The notes beneath the pieces were generated by a model, which was given only the letters and a program-made list of their open reading frames with translations, did not search any database and was not told where the DNA came from. Below are positions 63,101 through 64,000 of a stretch of 64,000 nucleotides of DNA, in pieces (positions within the stretch are counted from its first letter, which is position 1; every line of letters starts with the position of its first letter). Source of the stretch: Leptospira sp. WS4.C2 (lineage in GTDB: Bacteria; Spirochaetota; Leptospiria; Leptospirales; Leptospiraceae); contig NZ_CP162139.1 of assembly GCF_040833985.1 (NCBI RefSeq), positions 3,072,501 through 3,136,500 on the forward strand. The letters are read 5' to 3'. The position numbers and the translations under genes were made by a program.

Positions 63101-63757
63101 TGCGGTTTTTAATTCAGGATTGAGTTTTTCCGCTCTTGCAAAGTAAGCTTCTGCTTCCTCATATCTTTTTAGTTCTAAACAAAGATCCCCTAACTGGTTT
63201 AACAATTCAATGGGATAAGGAAATTCTGTTTTGGTTTCCAAAGACTTTAGTACCACAAGGCTTTCTTGGTAACGACCCAAGTTTTTTAAAAGTAGGCCAG
63301 TTTTGTAAGTATAGATGGTTTCTTCTGGTTTTAGTTGGCTTAAGGTTTGGTAAGTAGAAAGTGCTTCTTCATTTTCTCCCAAAGTGGATTGAACCGTTCC
63401 AAGTCCAATGAGGAGTTTTTCATTTTTGGGCTCTAAGTTTTTGCCTTTTTCATAAGCAAGTTTTGCGTTTTCATATTCACCTAACTGGTAATAGGAAGAT
63501 CCAAGTAGAGAATAACCATCAATGAGTTCAAAAGTTTGAATGGAGGCCTTTGCTTTTTCTAAAGCAACATCCATATTTCCTTTTTGGAATTCGTTACTAC
63601 CTTCCGCGACAAGTTCCCTTGCTTCTTCAATTTTTTGGCGATCCGATACATCGGATTTTTCCACCACGGAATCTTTTACGGAAACGGGTTTAAAGTCGCG
63701 AGATTGGCAGCCGACAAAAAGAACGACGGTAAAACATAAAAAACTAAGTTGTCTCAT
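60158..63757 (-). CDS. Large TPR lipoprotein with C-terminal beta-propeller-like part
   Basis: 1199 residues. A signal peptide ends 'VVLFVGCQSRDF' (lipobox Cys16). Residues about 45-900 are tandem tetratricopeptide repeats, at least 18, for example 'GSNEFQKGNMDVALEKAKAS' and 'GSSYYQLGEYENAKLAYEKG'. The last 280 residues ('SGTPVSTPIVYPNRIIVNYG', 'LVGYDRITKELVWKQYTSTP') look like PQQ-type propeller repeats. Such proteins act as outer-membrane scaffolds for protein complexes or polysaccharide export. Its ATG overlaps the previous gene's stop by four bases. Confidence 0.85.
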   Translation of the reverse strand: MRQLSFLCFTVVLFVGCQSRDFKPVSVKDSVVEKSDVSDRQKIEEARELVAEGSNEFQKGNMDVALEKAKASIQTFELIDGYSLLGSSYYQLGEYENAKLAYEKGKNLEPKNEKLLIGLGTVQSTLGENEEALSTYQTLSQLKPEETIYTYKTGLLLKNLGRYQESLVVLKSLETKTEFPYPIELLNQLGDLCLELKRYEEAEAYFARAEKLNPELKTAKDAKLSTKIASLIQRGNDFLAKKNYAEATSEFKKATELQPQNGSVWSFLGNAQLLNGKLKESEESFKKSISLSDTNPNAYVGLCNVYIQTHNYSDCLKTSKQAVQKIPKNAEIRNKQGICEWKWGETKKATLSFQDASSWDPNFFEPKLNLAYVLIDSGRFDEALDVLKKAESHPKAKKEEIRKAKILAESQKFIADGDAYLRQGKRKQAFDEYGKAMGVNPENPAAQNAFGRAYFAFGEYKKSEGSYLEAYRMDATNPGALQGLARVYAKTGESKKEKEYIKKLEILSATDPFSAITLGRIAEDASKWEEAESIYMGLKKKFPNNDAVDYRLGSLYYKRAVEENSKENYVRANEFIQKSKKYTKDIPELIETEKTVAENSRFAEILPFVKEGNSLFNRKKYIEAVSPYQKAYDRVPKASLLVKIAECYIEKGEEEKGLSILENAVRTNKENAISFKEGIYSFYYKKGELKRAEDGFYDILREKPDSYYAYYMLGLVTMKRKNYEAAIGEFDRSILVNPNFAPSNVAKGLAFYKLGQMENAKREFEKARVKDSEFGLSSYNLAIAYFNEDLTKESKTILESIRKSDPDFMDGEIQLAYIYFKENKLEEAEKIIDRVLKEEPSAEALFAQFRILDAKQKQSPSDKVKAKRNQVKEKILREYGETKYARLLPSDALDDEPLHVTDLNLSGTPVSTPIVYPNRIIVNYGTALVGYDRITKELVWKQYTSTPYQLLVAGKELVGISNDSATKIYPESGKMSFKKQILVGWKVKQGSAVGNGFLLLLEKEKGNDRKIVRTNPNLEIEEEWNGNDFLSFSHTAEGKLFVLRDLKKEFQIQVFVLGSSSNSDKDKKVSNPVAKKDTKESAQIIGCLEDSCLVQLGNQIYEGTEKAKLYSLGNTDTIRSVVKNPESLLINTENTAYLWKGGSKWKDSYSIEGDFYYPLDGLVVEGRSKELLLIKGREKTPVPWKGDRDGLRISTVTVD

Positions 63758-64000
63758 TTTTGGAGCCTTTCCTCAAACTTAACCATATCAGGATATCGTA
63801 TTTTTAAACCTCGAAGAGGTGTGCCCGTTATAGGCGCGTTATGTGGAGTTAAAACTCCTAAATTCCAAAAAGTTTCGAAATTCCATGGAAGTTCTTCCAC
63901 GGTTTTATTTCCCAAAGACAATCGAATCATCTTTTTTTCGATGTCGGTAGAAAGTTTGATACTTCTGCCTTTGAGTTCATCCTCTTTGTTCCAACGATAC
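63754..64000 (-). CDS. Partial gene at window edge, C-terminal part only
   Basis: The last 81 residues of a gene whose start is beyond the right edge. The sequence 'LSTDIEKKMIRLSLGNKTVE', 'LPWNFETFWNLGVLTPHNAP' and 'GLKIRYPDMVKFEERLQK' is soluble and gives no family. Its stop overlaps the ATG of the TPR lipoprotein gene (ATGA), so the two are probably one operon. Confidence 0.6.
   Translation of the reverse strand, partial: YRWNKEDELKGRSIKLSTDIEKKMIRLSLGNKTVEELPWNFETFWNLGVLTPHNAPITGTPLRGLKIRYPDMVKFEERLQK

Noticed and set aside
1..64000. CRISPR arrays, prophage or insertion sequences
   Set aside because: No regularly spaced direct repeats, transposase, integrase or phage structural genes were seen.

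Overview
The window reads as chromosomal DNA of a spirochaete, most likely a saprophytic-type Leptospira. Supporting signs are the moderately AT-rich composition, many short lipoproteins with loose lipoboxes (TNC, TASC, VGC, ISC), a eukaryotic-type NADP isocitrate dehydrogenase, very large TPR and carboxypeptidase-regulatory-like lipoproteins, many signalling proteins (MCP, PAS, GGDEF, HDOD, class III cyclase) and a cobalamin riboswitch. Genus assignment is inference from protein style, not from a marker gene. I saw no rRNA, tRNA, CRISPR array, transposase or prophage.

Layout. 1-6031 (minus): a cut PEGA-domain protein, an OppC/OppB permease pair, a PtsN-like EIIA protein, and an RnfC-like ferredoxin subunit with a membrane partner and a small Cys protein. 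6109-10692: a processive family-2 glycosyltransferase, then a membrane/TPR protein overlapping an orphan MotA-family gene. 10696-14405: rRNA methyltransferase-like, RNase HI, small lipoprotein, Fur and CCA/poly(A) polymerase genes. 14585-17167: porin, lipoprotein and a BamE-like lipoprotein. 17270-22368: chemoreceptor, di-haem peroxidase, and a cobalamin riboswitch leading two lipoproteins. 22505-28591: SecA, glutamine amidotransferase, thioredoxin-like lipoprotein, an omega-like acidic protein, and a DUF115 protein that appears to start at ATT. 28880-38153: GHKL-like/HDOD regulator, lone ABC ATPase, giant surface lipoprotein, DUF445 protein, epimerase and a secreted protein.

38249-40670 is a compact arsenic-resistance operon: ArsR operator, arsR, thioredoxin-type arsC, a DUF6428 gene and acr3, closed by a terminator. 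40811-44337 holds a GAF-GGDEF cyclase, a membrane protein and a multi-PAS protein. A 395-base gap at 44338-44732 contains a structured GC-rich element and a copy of a dispersed repeat whose other copy lies at 11731-11779. 44733-47791 encodes an acyl-CoA dehydrogenase, a lipoprotein esterase and an SDR. 47.8-50.9 kb is an AT-rich accessory-looking stretch (arylamine N-acetyltransferase, DUF4180, ArsR/AHSA1 pair, frameshifted YiiX hydrolase), followed by a rhomboid-like protein lacking the usual catalytic His. 51810-64000 holds a glycosyltransferase, adenylate cyclase, icd, several uncharacterised genes, a metallo-beta-lactamase-fold protein, trmB, a 1199-residue TPR lipoprotein and a cut gene.

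Genes work together most visibly in the ars operon, in the riboswitch-led lipoprotein pair (probably corrinoid-responsive) and in several translationally coupled pairs that share ATGA overlaps.
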